This document shows positions 9,201 to 16,748 of a DNA stretch of 55,100 nt, in pieces. A program made the position numbers and the translations under genes. Numbering within the stretch: position 1 is the first letter of the stretch; each line of letters begins with the position of its first letter. The DNA lies in the NCBI RefSeq assembly GCF_029937575.1, contig NZ_JAPYPS010000025.1, positions 1-55,100 of the forward strand, written 5' to 3'. A model generated the notes under the pieces. It worked only from the letters and a program-made list of their open reading frames with translations, was not told the DNA's origin and did not search any database. This DNA comes from Nocardioides sp. Lineage in GTDB: Bacteria; Actinomycetota; Actinomycetes; Propionibacteriales; Nocardioidaceae.

Positions 9201-9971
9201 GAGGACGTCGACCCGGTCGTCGTCGACCCCACCATCACCGCGGACGTGACGTCGGCCGAGCCGCCGTCGGCCACCGGGTGGTACGCCGGCCCGGTCACCG
9301 TCACCTTCACCTGCACCCCGATGAGCGCACCGATCGTCGGGGACTGCCCGGCCCCGGCCGTGCTCGACGAGTCCGGCGCCGACCAGGTCGTGACCGGCTC
9401 CGTCACGGCCGAGGACGGCGGTACGGCGACCACGTCGGTGACCGTGGACGTCGACCTCGACGCCCCTGCCGTCACGGTGGGCGGCGTCAAGGACGGTCGC
9501 ACCTACCGCGGCGACGAGCCGGCCGGCCGGTGCGTGGCCTCCGACGCCACGTCGGACGTCGACACCTGCACCGTCGAGTCGATGCGCAACGGTCGCTCGG
9601 TGCTGGTCACCGCGACGGCCACGGACCTCGCGGGGAACACCGCCAGCGCCTCCAAGCGCTTCCGGGTGCCGCTGGTCCAGGTGCTGGGCGCGCGCTTCAA
9701 CGGCGGGCGCTACATCGTCAGACGCGGCGACGCGTTCCAGGTGCAGGCGGTCTTCGGTGCCTCCAGCAAGCCGCGGCTGCTCAAGCCCGTCAAGCAGAAG
9801 AAGCAGCTCTCGGGTGCCGGTCGCACGATGAGGGCGAGCGAGACCCAGGACAACGTGACGACCTGGGTCCGCAAGGCCAAGGTCGGCAAGAGGACCACGG
9901 GCAAGAAGTGGAAGGTCGGCGTCCTCGTCGGCGGCACCACGACGGTCATCAAGCTGAAGGTGCGCGGCTGA
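6210..9971 (+). CDS. secreted lamin-tail repeat and phytase-like propeller protein
   Basis: This 1253-residue exported protein begins with a signal peptide ending ALAA at about residue 34. Five lamin-tail domain copies follow; their NEVES motifs begin at about residues 41, 172, 306, 438 and 568. Each copy ends with the strings YGRCPD and GA(A/T)N(D/Q)C, so a cysteine pair is conserved and probably forms a disulfide. Residues about 690-1010 resemble an esterase-like phytase / SdiA-regulated beta-propeller (ISGLTYE, GLEGIAFVP, MDLHFE). An Ig-like segment (about 1020-1150) and a Lys/Arg-rich C-terminal domain finish it. Lamin-tail domains often accompany secreted phosphoesterases and nucleases. 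Catalysis is not shown. GAGGAT lies 6 bases before the GTG start. Confidence 0.85.
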   Translation: MRARSLLHPLLSAAITMSGALAVSVVAAAPALAAPADLVINEVESNGDATDWIELVNPTPVEIDATGLRLKDSDDTRTFAIAAGTTVPAGGFVAIDVDIDGQDGFGLGGGDSARLFEADGTTLIDSYTWTEHAATTYGRCPDATGDFFATVSPTKGAANDCPAGPAVTVTFNEVESNGDPVGDFAELVNTGAEPFDLSGFRFRDNDDTRPFYTIPDETVVAPGDYYVLAEADFDFGLGGGDSVRLYAPTGGLDGDTPVDTYTWTQHAATSYGRCPDGTGEFVTTASTTRGAANDCPGPELPSIAVNEVESNGDAVGDFVELKNTGDASVDISGWIFRDNDDEDPTHAYPIPVGTTVAPDEYYVLATADFGFGLGGGDSARLFLADGTTLVDSYEWTEHAETTYGRCPDGTGGFGTTLSLTRGAANDCPAEAKVTVTFNEVESNGDLVGDFAELVNTGTEGFDLSGYRFKDNDDSKAFYTIPDDTIVAPGEYYVLAEADFGFGLGGADSVRLFGPAGGSAGDEAIDTYTWVTHAATTYGRCPDGTGDFTTTTSSTRGAANDCSAAVRINEVESSGGEPGDWVELVNNGVDPVDVGGFFFKDDDDARTFQIPAATSIAPGAYLVLDEADFGFGLGGADSARLFAADGSTLIDSYTWLTHAATTYGRCPDGTGDFATTRTATKGATNQCVGDLVTEPWPGSQDVATVDEAGVLGGDISGLTYESTGTTTPATLLAVNNGTGELVRLAKSGDTWSPTATNTLTYPDGTGLPDTEGVTLGAGGSADGVYAATERNNASSGVSRPAILRWDVPAGEATLSATHEWNLVDDLPTVAANSGLEGIAFVPDSYLLEAGLVDETTGAAYDPTTYADHRGGLFLVGLEGNGQVYAYALDHTAGTFTRVADFASGFPAVMDLHFEASTQQLWVVCDDTCEGRIGLFDVTDGAFAPETYYERPAGMPNINNEGFTLAGGSECVEGVKPALWSDDSNTGGFALREGTVTCVEDVDPVVVDPTITADVTSAEPPSATGWYAGPVTVTFTCTPMSAPIVGDCPAPAVLDESGADQVVTGSVTAEDGGTATTSVTVDVDLDAPAVTVGGVKDGRTYRGDEPAGRCVASDATSDVDTCTVESMRNGRSVLVTATATDLAGNTASASKRFRVPLVQVLGARFNGGRYIVRRGDAFQVQAVFGASSKPRLLKPVKQKKQLSGAGRTMRASETQDNVTTWVRKAKVGKRTTGKKWKVGVLVGGTTTVIKLKVRG
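6330..8270 (+). repeat. five tandem lamin-tail repeats, period about 393 bp
   Basis: Codons for NEVES recur at 6330, 6723, 7125, 7521 and 7911, giving periods of 130-134 codons. Repeats 2 and 4 are especially close to each other, and DNA-level similarity is visible in the GLGGGDS and YGRCPD segments. This suggests amplification in pairs and makes the stretch prone to length change by recombination. Confidence 0.85.
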
Positions 9972-9998
9972 GGCCGTCCCGTGTCCGGCCCGGCCTGG

Positions 9999-10017
9999 CC
10001 GGCTCGGGCCGAGCCGG
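9999..10017. terminator. bidirectional terminator hairpin
   Basis: CCGGCTCGG and CCGAGCCGG form a perfect 9-bp inverted repeat around one central base, between two convergent genes (stops at 9971 and 10030). There is no T-run, as is usual for high-GC actinobacterial hairpins. Confidence 0.6.
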
Positions 10018-10029
10018 CTCGGGCCGGGC

Positions 10030-11247
10030 TCAGGCGTGCAGGTCTGCTGCGGCCAGCCGCGCCGTCGCCTCGCTGATCACGTCGCGCTGCTTGCAGAAGG
10101 CCCACCGCACCAGGTGGCGGCCGGCGCCGGCCGGGTCGTCGTAGAACCCCTGCACGGGGATCGCGACGACCCCGGCGCGCTCGGGCAGGGCCAGGCAGAA
10201 CGCGGCGCTGTCCTGCCAGCCGAGCTCGCGGACGTCGGAGGTCGCGAAGTAGGTGCCCTGCGGGGTGGACGTCGGCAGGCCGGCGTCGCGCAGACCGCCG
10301 ACGAGAAGGTCGCGTCGCTCCTGCAGGTCCCGGGACAGCGCACGAGGGAAGTCGGGGTGCTCGTTCAGCGCCACGGCGACGGCCGGCTGCAGGGGAGCCC
10401 CCGAGGTGTAGGTCATCCACTGCTTGGCGGCGACCATCGCGCCGACCAGCTCGGCCGGGCCGGTCGCCCAGCCGACCTTCCAGCCCGTCAGTGAGTAGGA
10501 CTTCCCGACGCTCGACAGGGTGAGCGTTCGCTCGGCCATGCCGGGCAGCGTGGCGAGCGGGACGTGTGCGGGGTGGTCGGGGTCGTCGAAGACCAGGTGC
10601 TCGTAGACCTCGTCGGTGATGACGACCAGGTCGTGCTCGATCGCCAGCTCGGCGACCGCCTCCAGCTCGGCGCGGGTGAGCACGGTCCCGGTCGGGTTGT
10701 GCGGGCTGTTGAGCAGCACGAACCGGGTGCGCGGCGTGACGGCCGCGCGCAGCTCGTCGAGGTCGACACGGAAGTCGGGGGAGCGCAGCGTGACCGGTCG
10801 CCGTACGGCGCCGCACATCTGCAGCATGGCCGGGTAGGAGTCGTAGTAGGGCTCGAGGACGACGACCTCGTCTCCCGGGTCGACGAGGCCGAGCAGGGAG
10901 GCCGCGATCGCCTCGGTGCAGCCCGTCGTGACCGCGACCTGGGTGTCGGGATCGAGCTCGATCCCGTAGTGGCGGTGCTGGTGGTCGACGATCGCTCGTC
11001 GCAGCGCCGGGATCCCGATGCCGGGCGCGTACTGGTTGGCACCGCCCTGGATGGCCGCGACCGCGGCTGCGAGGACCTCGGCGGGTCCCTCCTCGTCGGG
11101 GAAGCCCTGGCCGAGGTTGAGGGAGCCCGTGCGCACGGCCAGGGCGGACATCTCGGCGAAGATCGTCGGGGGGATGCCGTCCAACCGGTGGGCGGGCCGG
11201 TGGTCGGGCCGGTGGTCGGGTCGGCGGGCGGGCGAGCGGCGGGACAT
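10030..11247 (-). CDS. PLP-dependent class I/II aminotransferase
   Basis: This 405-residue cytoplasmic aminotransferase has the class I/II fold. GQGFPDEEGP near the N-terminus, NSPHNPTG in the middle, DEVYEHL, and the PLP-lysine segment SSVGKSYSLTGWK are all present. The N-terminal block (IFAEMSALA then LNLGQGFPDE) closely resembles the mycobacterial protein annotated as N-succinyldiaminopimelate aminotransferase DapC, so lysine/diaminopimelate synthesis is possible. Related kynurenine or methionine aminotransferases share the same motifs, and I do not commit to a substrate. The first 20 residues are an Arg/His/Pro repeat coded by repeated GGTGGTCGG. CAGGGT sits 7 bases before the ATG and overlaps the -10 of pyrE on the other strand. 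Confidence 0.88.
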   Translation of the reverse strand: MSRRSPARRPDHRPDHRPAHRLDGIPPTIFAEMSALAVRTGSLNLGQGFPDEEGPAEVLAAAVAAIQGGANQYAPGIGIPALRRAIVDHQHRHYGIELDPDTQVAVTTGCTEAIAASLLGLVDPGDEVVVLEPYYDSYPAMLQMCGAVRRPVTLRSPDFRVDLDELRAAVTPRTRFVLLNSPHNPTGTVLTRAELEAVAELAIEHDLVVITDEVYEHLVFDDPDHPAHVPLATLPGMAERTLTLSSVGKSYSLTGWKVGWATGPAELVGAMVAAKQWMTYTSGAPLQPAVAVALNEHPDFPRALSRDLQERRDLLVGGLRDAGLPTSTPQGTYFATSDVRELGWQDSAAFCLALPERAGVVAIPVQGFYDDPAGAGRHLVRWAFCKQRDVISEATARLAAADLHA

Positions 11248-11253
11248 GACGAC

Positions 11254-11260
11254 TACCCTG
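11254..11260. promoter_or_regulatory. shared divergent -10 element for pyrE and the aminotransferase
   Basis: Read on the plus strand, TACCCT (11254-11259) is followed by 7 bases and the pyrE GTG at 11267. Read on the minus strand, CAGGGT (11260-11255) is followed by 7 bases and the aminotransferase ATG at 11247. The two start codons are only 19 bp apart and the two hexamers share five base pairs. Confidence 0.65.
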
Positions 11261-11266
11261 CCAGTC

Positions 11267-11806
11267 GTGACCACCACCGACGACTCCCTCGCCGCCGACA
11301 TCGACGCCTGCTGCCGCCTGACGGGTGAGTTCACCCTGCGCTCCGGCCAGGTCAGCCACGAGTACTTCGACAAGTACCTCTTCGAGGCCGATCCGCTCCT
11401 GCTCGGACGGGTGGCGCGCGAGATGATCCAGCTCGTGCCGCAGGACACCGAGCTGCTCGGCGGGCTGGAGATGGGCGGCATCCCGATCGCGACCGTGGTC
11501 AGCTCGATCCTCGGCACTCCGGCCCTCTTCGTGCGCAAGGAGGCCAAGACCTACGGCACCTGCAAGCTTGCCGAGGGCGGGGCGTACGACGGCAAGCGGG
11601 TCACCTTGATCGAGGACGTCATCACCACCGGCGGAGCGGTGCGTGACGCCACCCGGGCGCTGCGTGAGGGCGGGGCGATCGTCGACGTGGTCTGCTGCGC
11701 GATCGACCGCAGCCCCGCGGGCGAGAACCCGCTCGCCGACGTCGGTCTCGAGGTCCGCGCCGTGCTCACCAAGGCCGACCTGGACGCCGTACGCCACGCG
11801 GGATGA
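11267..11806 (+). CDS. pyrE: orotate phosphoribosyltransferase
   Basis: PyrE joins orotate to PRPP to form OMP in pyrimidine synthesis. The 179-residue product has the normal length. The PRPP-binding loop VTLIEDVITTGGAVRDA and the flexible-loop region around RKEAKTYGT are clear. I chose the GTG at 11267 rather than the in-frame ATG at 11246, because TACCCT with a 7-base gap predicts that transcription starts at the GTG, and the earlier ATG overlaps the start codon of the divergent aminotransferase. No other pyrimidine genes lie nearby. Confidence 0.93.
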   Translation: MTTTDDSLAADIDACCRLTGEFTLRSGQVSHEYFDKYLFEADPLLLGRVAREMIQLVPQDTELLGGLEMGGIPIATVVSSILGTPALFVRKEAKTYGTCKLAEGGAYDGKRVTLIEDVITTGGAVRDATRALREGGAIVDVVCCAIDRSPAGENPLADVGLEVRAVLTKADLDAVRHAG

Positions 11807-11956
11807 GCCTCGGTTGAGCGCGAGCGGAGCACCGTCCGGGCGCACGAGGACGCTCGCCGCCGAGCAGCCGTGGCACGATGACGGGGTCGCCGGATCGGAC
11901 GCAGTGGGACATGGGGTCCTCACCGACGAGCGACTGCTCTGCGAAGGTGATCGCTC

Positions 11957-12586
11957 GTGTGGACTGCTCCCACCGCCCGTCCTGGCACCCGTCTCGCCGC
12001 GCTCGTCGTCGCGCTCCTGGTCCCGCTCGCGGCAGTGCTCGTGCCTGCCCAGCAGGCCGCGGCCGACCCCGTCCCCGGGGACGCTCACCCGGCGAGTGTG
12101 AAGAAGAAGGGGTGCACCAACTCCGGCAAGAGGTTCCGCCCGACGTCCCTCGGCGTGCCGGGCGTCTCGAAGCGGCGCGCCGTCCTGGCTCTGGGGCGCG
12201 ATGCAAACAACGTGCCGAAGGCGCCCCCGCTGACCGACACCGGCAAGCGGCAGTTCGCGTGGGACGCGAAGGACAAGATCAGGGCCGGCGCCCGCCACGG
12301 CGTCGTGAAGACGAACGCCCACACCTACCCCGACGGTTCGGCGATCGGCAATGACCTCATCAACGGACTGCAGGTGGGCGGACGGATCGTCGCTCGTGGC
12401 GCCAAGGGTCAGGTGCGCTGCTACGAGGTGATCGACCGGGTCCAGATCACCGCCGAGAAGCGGTTCAAGCGCTACTACCGCACCGACGGCCCCGGCCGGC
12501 TGGCGATCGCCGTCTGCTCAGGCGTCCGGCGTGGCGCCGGCGACTGGAGCCACCGGACGATCTGGTTCGCGAAGGTGATCCGCTGA
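11957..12586 (+). CDS. secreted class F sortase-like protein
   Basis: This 209-residue protein starts with a signal peptide cleaved near AAAD (about residue 37). The rest matches class E/F sortases. NAHTYPDGSAIGN supplies the catalytic His, IAVCSG the catalytic Cys, and WSHRTIWFA the Arg, so the His-Cys-Arg triad is complete. Sortases are extracytoplasmic thiol transpeptidases that attach or process surface proteins. No LPXTG-type substrate gene is next to it. The GTG start has a strong Shine-Dalgarno sequence (GAAGGTGAT, 5 bases away), unlike its leaderless neighbours. It is convergent with the DedA gene, 10 bp from its stop. The substrate is unknown. Confidence 0.72.
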   Translation: MWTAPTARPGTRLAALVVALLVPLAAVLVPAQQAAADPVPGDAHPASVKKKGCTNSGKRFRPTSLGVPGVSKRRAVLALGRDANNVPKAPPLTDTGKRQFAWDAKDKIRAGARHGVVKTNAHTYPDGSAIGNDLINGLQVGGRIVARGAKGQVRCYEVIDRVQITAEKRFKRYYRTDGPGRLAIAVCSGVRRGAGDWSHRTIWFAKVIR

Positions 12587-12596
12587 GGTAGGGGGG

Positions 12597-13355
12597 TCAG
12601 GCCTCGAGCTGACCGGAGACCTTGCCGACCTCGGGGGCCGCGGCGAGGTCCTCGGCGTGGCCGTGGCGCTTGTGCCGCCACCACTCCCACGCGAGCGGGA
12701 TGACGGTGAAGAGCAGGATGGCGATGGTGACGTAGTCGATGTTCTCGCCGAGCCACGGCACCGCCTCGCCGAGGAAGTAGCCGAGCAGGGTGATGCTCGC
12801 GATCCAGAGCACCGCTCCGATGAAGCTCCACAGGAAGAAGCGACGGCGCTCCATCAGGGTGACGCCGGCAACCACGGTGATGTAGGTGCGGACGAAGGGG
12901 ACGAACCGTCCGATGACCAGCGCCTTGTTGCCGTGCTTCTCGAAGAAGACCCCGGTCTGGTCGAAGTACTTCTTCTTCAGGATGCGGCCGTCGCGCTGAT
13001 AGAGCGGTGGCCCGAGCTTGCGACCGATCTCGTACCCCACCACGTTGCCGAGGAAGGCCGCGATCACCAGCGCGATCATCGCCAGCACGAGCTCGACGGG
13101 CTTGTTCTCGAGGCCGAACGTCGTGTAGCCGGTCTTGGTGCCACCGGCGATGAAGAGGCCCAGCGCGAAGAGGAGCGTGTCACCGGGGAGGAACGGGAAG
13201 AACAGTCCGCACTCCACGAAGACGATCGCGAGCGCCAGGTAGATGAACGCGCCGCCGAACTCCGTCTGCAGGTAAGCGGGGTCGAGCCACTTGATACCGA
13301 AGAGCATCGGCTGGATGGTGTTCGGAAGGTCGGAGAACGCGGCCAGTAAGGTCAC
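12597..13355 (-). CDS. DedA family membrane protein
   Basis: This 252-residue protein is a DedA/VTT-fold integral membrane protein with several transmembrane helices. The family motifs are present: ECGLFFPFLPGDTLL near the N-terminus, GNVVGYEIGRKLG, and the signature FVPFVRTYITVVAG. DedA proteins act in membrane homeostasis, and some (UptA) move undecaprenyl phosphate across the membrane. A second family with that proposed role (DUF368) is encoded at 3855-4871. The GTG at 13355 has TACCGT 6 bases upstream, so the mRNA is predicted to be leaderless. Its C-terminal tail is charged and cytoplasmic. Substrate specificity cannot be read from sequence. Confidence 0.92.
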   Translation of the reverse strand: MTLLAAFSDLPNTIQPMLFGIKWLDPAYLQTEFGGAFIYLALAIVFVECGLFFPFLPGDTLLFALGLFIAGGTKTGYTTFGLENKPVELVLAMIALVIAAFLGNVVGYEIGRKLGPPLYQRDGRILKKKYFDQTGVFFEKHGNKALVIGRFVPFVRTYITVVAGVTLMERRRFFLWSFIGAVLWIASITLLGYFLGEAVPWLGENIDYVTIAILLFTVIPLAWEWWRHKRHGHAEDLAAAPEVGKVSGQLEA

Positions 13356-13467
13356 GTGCTTACGGTACCTGTCCCGATGCCGTCCTCGTGGCGGAGTCCG
13401 ACCCTGGGATCACCCTGAGCTTCGCGCGGTCGTCCGCCCGTCGGCCCGGCCCGCTACGGTCTGCGTC

Positions 13468-14214
13468 GTGGGTCAGGGACCAGCGGAGGAGTCCGGCGGC
13501 GACGACGAGCGTCGCGCGCCGTACGACCCGATGCCGCACGGGCAGCCCGAGGTCGGGCTCGGCCCGTGGGAGGGCGCCTGGCCCGAGGGCGTCGGCGAGC
13601 CCGGCAGCGAGTACGACGCCGAGCTGCTCGCCGAGGGGGATCGACGCAACGTCGTCGACCGCTACCGGTACTGGACGCTCGAGGCGATCCGCGCCGACCT
13701 CGACACCCGCCGCCACGACTTCCACGTCGCGATCGAGAACTGGCAGCACGACTTCAACATCGGCACCATCGTCCGCTCGGCCAACGCGTTCCTGGCCGCC
13801 GAGGTCCACATCGTCGGCAACCGGCGGTGGAACCGCCGTGGCGCGATGGTCACCGACCGCTACCAGCACGTGCGCCACCACGAGACGGCCGCGGATCTCG
13901 CGGCCTACCTGGCGTCGTACGACGGGGGCACGGTGCCGCTGCTCGGCATCGACAACCTGCCCGGGTCGGCCCACCTCGAGACCATGACGCTGCCCCGGCG
14001 GGTCTGCCTCCTCTTCGGCCAGGAGGGACCGGGACTCTCCGAGGCGGCGCGGCAGGCGTGCGCGGGCACCTTCTCGATCGCGCAGTTCGGCTCGACGCGC
14101 TCGATCAACGCCTCGGCCGCGGCCGCGATCGCGATGCACGCGTGGGTGCGGACCCACGCCGACCTGTCGGGCGACGGTGCCCGCCCCGCCTGGCGGGGCG
14201 GGACACACGGCTGA
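13468..14214 (+). CDS. TrmH (SPOUT) family RNA 2'-O-methyltransferase
   Basis: The 248-residue protein has the three SPOUT motifs of SpoU/TrmH enzymes: FNIGTIVRSANAF (motif 1), LLFGQEGPGLS (motif 2) and STRSINASAAAAIAMHAW (motif 3). Such enzymes use S-adenosylmethionine to methylate a ribose 2'-OH in tRNA or rRNA as knotted dimers. An acidic N-terminal extension of about 60 residues precedes the catalytic domain. The GTG at 13468 was preferred over earlier in-frame starts because TACGGT stands 7 bases upstream. It is divergent from the DedA gene. The exact RNA target is not evident. Confidence 0.9.
   Translation: MGQGPAEESGGDDERRAPYDPMPHGQPEVGLGPWEGAWPEGVGEPGSEYDAELLAEGDRRNVVDRYRYWTLEAIRADLDTRRHDFHVAIENWQHDFNIGTIVRSANAFLAAEVHIVGNRRWNRRGAMVTDRYQHVRHHETAADLAAYLASYDGGTVPLLGIDNLPGSAHLETMTLPRRVCLLFGQEGPGLSEAARQACAGTFSIAQFGSTRSINASAAAAIAMHAWVRTHADLSGDGARPAWRGGTHG
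14180..14202. terminator. hairpin inside the 3' end of the TrmH-family gene
   Basis: CCCGCCCCGC and GCGGGGCGGG form a perfect 10-bp stem with a 3-base loop. It lies within the last codons of the plus-strand gene and only 15 bp beyond the stop of the convergent minus-strand gene, so it probably terminates both transcripts. Confidence 0.6.
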
Positions 14215-14216
14215 GC

Positions 14217-15029
14217 TCAGCGCTTGTTCGCCGCCGCGCAGATGACGAACCTGAAGCCGTTGGCGAAGGACTCGGGGCTGGGCGGGATGGCCAGCCACTG
14301 CGGTCCGGCGATCGTGGTGCACCTGCGGTTGGCGATCCGCTGGAGCCGCGCCGAGGAGGGGTACTTCTTGCCCTTCAGCTTGAACGTGCCCTCGGCGCGG
14401 TACTCGTGACGCTGGGAGCATGACAGGGCCCGGTAGCCGGAGCGCTTGCCCGTGAAGCAGCGGGCCTCGACCGTGCTGGGAGAGCCCTTGCCGAGCTGCG
14501 GCTGGCGGGCATCCGGGAGCGACACGGCGCGCTTGTTGCCGACGATGATCAGGTCGCAGCGCAGGAAACGGGCGCCGTCCTCGATCTGGGCCTCGGTGGG
14601 GGCGAACCAGATGTAGGAGTAGACCGCCAGCAGCCTCTTGGCGGTGCTGCCGCCCACGGCCCGGTTCCACGCGGGGGTGCACTTCCGGTCGACGAGCTCG
14701 TTGAGAGCGTCGAGGTCGCTCATCTTCGTGCCCTTCGGCACGTCGATGACGCTGAACGTGCGGCTGGTGTGGTTGCGCTCGCAGTTGACCGGCTTCGTCC
14801 CGTCGGCGAGCGCTGCCTGCGCCGTGAGGTCGAGGCGGTGGCACTCGCCGACCTCCGGTTCGGCGACGGCGCGCTGCAGCGCCGAGCCGGCGAGGGCCGA
14901 GCTGGTGAGCGTCGAGCTCGCCGGTGCAGCGCCCGCCGGCGCGGGCACCAGCAGCAGGCTCGCCAGGAGGCCGAGGAGAGCGATGAGGGGGGTGGCGACC
15001 AGAGAAGGTCGACGGAGGAGGGTGGGCAC
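14217..15029 (-). CDS. exported protein with Septum_form-like cysteine modules
   Basis: This 270-residue exported protein begins with a signal peptide ending near AGAA. Two similar modules follow. The first has VGECHRLD then CERNHTSRTFSV; the second has ARCFTGKRSG then SCSQRHEYRAEGTF. A Cys followed by a C-x3-H-x(3-5)-F segment is typical of the actinobacterial Septum_form (septum formation-related) domain. The role is extracytoplasmic, but the name does not establish a function in division. The GTG start is supported by AAAGGA 7 bases upstream, so this mRNA has a leader. It is divergent from the phosphoesterase gene. I am moderately sure of the family. Confidence 0.65.
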   Translation of the reverse strand: MPTLLRRPSLVATPLIALLGLLASLLLVPAPAGAAPASSTLTSSALAGSALQRAVAEPEVGECHRLDLTAQAALADGTKPVNCERNHTSRTFSVIDVPKGTKMSDLDALNELVDRKCTPAWNRAVGGSTAKRLLAVYSYIWFAPTEAQIEDGARFLRCDLIIVGNKRAVSLPDARQPQLGKGSPSTVEARCFTGKRSGYRALSCSQRHEYRAEGTFKLKGKKYPSSARLQRIANRRCTTIAGPQWLAIPPSPESFANGFRFVICAAANKR

Positions 15030-15165
15030 GACGGGGTCCTTTCCCGAGATGGGTCGCGCAGAACCTAGCTCCCGGACCGGCTCGGGGGAGCCGAATGGCC
15101 AATTCGTGATGAAGGTTCTTTCGGACGTCGGACGCCGTTGGTCGGGGCGACCTACGCTGCCGGAC

Positions 15166-16719
15166 GTGTGCGAGTCGAACCTCTCCCGGCGCCAGCTGCT
15201 GCAGTACGCCGCCCTGGTCGGTGCAACCTTCCCGGCTCTCGAGGCGATCGGGCCCGACTGGTCGCTGGCCGACGCGGTGGCCGAAGGAGGCAACGCCGTG
15301 CCGATCAACCTCGAGCTGGTGACCGTCACCGACACCACCGCGATCATCACCTGGTTCACCGGTGACCCGCTGCGTCTCGACGAGTTCGGCCGCCCCAGGC
15401 CGGTGGCGGCGCCGGGCCGGGTGCTCATCGGGACCGACCCCGACCCGCGCACGTGGAAGGTGGTCGGTCGCCACGACAAGACGGCCTACCACTACGTCGA
15501 GGTGACCGGGCTGAAGCCGGGACGCACGTACTACTGGCGCGCGGAGAGCAAGGGTCGGGTCGCGGTCGCCACGGGCGTGATCCCGGGCTCGATCCTGCGC
15601 GGTCCGGCCCCGCCGCTGTTCACCACGATGCTCCGCCCCGGCGGCAAGGAGGTCGGACGGGTCGCCTGGCTCAACGACCTGCACTTCGGCGAGCAGGTCG
15701 CCGGCCTGGCCTACAGTGACCCGAGCCTGCCCGGCGGCGGCATCCCGCCCGGCTTCCCGGTCGACCCCGAGCATCCCTACTGGCGCTTCATGGGCCGCGG
15801 CGCCGTCCACGACGCGAGGATGCGCGGCTGCAACCTGCTCCTCGCCAACGGCGACCTGTCCAACGAGTCCGAGCCCGCGGCACTGCGCGAGTGCAAGCGC
15901 ACCCTCGACGGCCTCGGGGAGCTCGGCGGCACGGACCTGGTGCGTCCCGGCGACGACCCGCGCTACTTCGTGACCCGCGGCAACCACGATCGTCAGCGCC
16001 CGAAGGTGGACGCCGGTCTGGTCGACCGGTTCGACAAGCGCTTCCACCGCGGCTTCGAGAAGGGCACCCAGCACTTCTCGGTCGCCGTCGGCAACCACAA
16101 GGCCCGCTACCGCTTCGTCGGCCTCGACTCCAACGACGGCGAGACCACCGGGGTGCTGCGCCGCTCCGAGCTGGACTACCTCGAGGCCGAGCTGGAGAAG
16201 GGCGAGGCGACGATCCCGCTCTTCCACCACCCGGCCAGCGCGAGCGCGGCGGCGACCGGGATCCCTCCCTTCGCCAACGGCCTCGACAACGACGACGCCC
16301 GTGCCTTCCGCCGGCTGCTCGCGAAGTACCCCAACGCCGCGGGCGTGTACGCCGGTCACACGCACCGCAACGACCTGTCGCGCAACACCGAGACCGGTCG
16401 GCTGCCGTACTTCGAGGGGGGTGCGGTCAAGGAGTACCCCGGCGGCTACACCGTCGTGCGGCTCTTCGAGAAGGGCTACATGGTCAACTTCTACAAGACC
16501 CGCCGCCGCGACGCCCGGGCCTGGTCGGAGCGCTCGCGCGGCGAGTACTTCGGGTTGGCGCCGTCGTACCTCCTCGGCGGTCTGCAGGACCGCAACTGGT
16601 CCTACCGCGTCGACGCGCGACGCCGTACCCGCCTGGCCTTCGGGCGCGAGTCGCTGCACCCCGCCTTCACGCACGAGCGCCCCGACTCCCTGGAGGGGGT
16701 CGGGGCGCTCGTGGACTGA
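15166..16719 (+). CDS. Tat-exported metallophosphoesterase
   Basis: The 517-residue protein begins with a twin-arginine-type signal (SRRQLLQYAALVGATF), so it is exported folded. Residues about 45-140 resemble the FN3-like N-terminal domain of purple acid phosphatases (VTGLKPGRTYYWRAES). The calcineurin-like catalytic domain follows, with metal-binding motifs NDLHFG, NGDLS, RGNHDR, HHP and GHTH in the right order. Such enzymes hydrolyse phosphomonoesters or diesters with a dinuclear metal centre. The GTG start has TACGCT 7 bases upstream. It could be an acid phosphatase or a phosphodiesterase; substrate is unknown. Confidence 0.88.
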   Translation: MCESNLSRRQLLQYAALVGATFPALEAIGPDWSLADAVAEGGNAVPINLELVTVTDTTAIITWFTGDPLRLDEFGRPRPVAAPGRVLIGTDPDPRTWKVVGRHDKTAYHYVEVTGLKPGRTYYWRAESKGRVAVATGVIPGSILRGPAPPLFTTMLRPGGKEVGRVAWLNDLHFGEQVAGLAYSDPSLPGGGIPPGFPVDPEHPYWRFMGRGAVHDARMRGCNLLLANGDLSNESEPAALRECKRTLDGLGELGGTDLVRPGDDPRYFVTRGNHDRQRPKVDAGLVDRFDKRFHRGFEKGTQHFSVAVGNHKARYRFVGLDSNDGETTGVLRRSELDYLEAELEKGEATIPLFHHPASASAAATGIPPFANGLDNDDARAFRRLLAKYPNAAGVYAGHTHRNDLSRNTETGRLPYFEGGAVKEYPGGYTVVRLFEKGYMVNFYKTRRRDARAWSERSRGEYFGLAPSYLLGGLQDRNWSYRVDARRRTRLAFGRESLHPAFTHERPDSLEGVGALVD

Positions 16720-16748
16720 GCCGGCTCAGCGCCGGGCCTGGTGGCCGC

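Noticed and set aside
11807..11956. Small gene between pyrE and the sortase gene
   Set aside because: Short frames here lack start signals and family similarity. The stretch contains a GGTTGAGC-type repeat remnant and the sortase ribosome-binding site.
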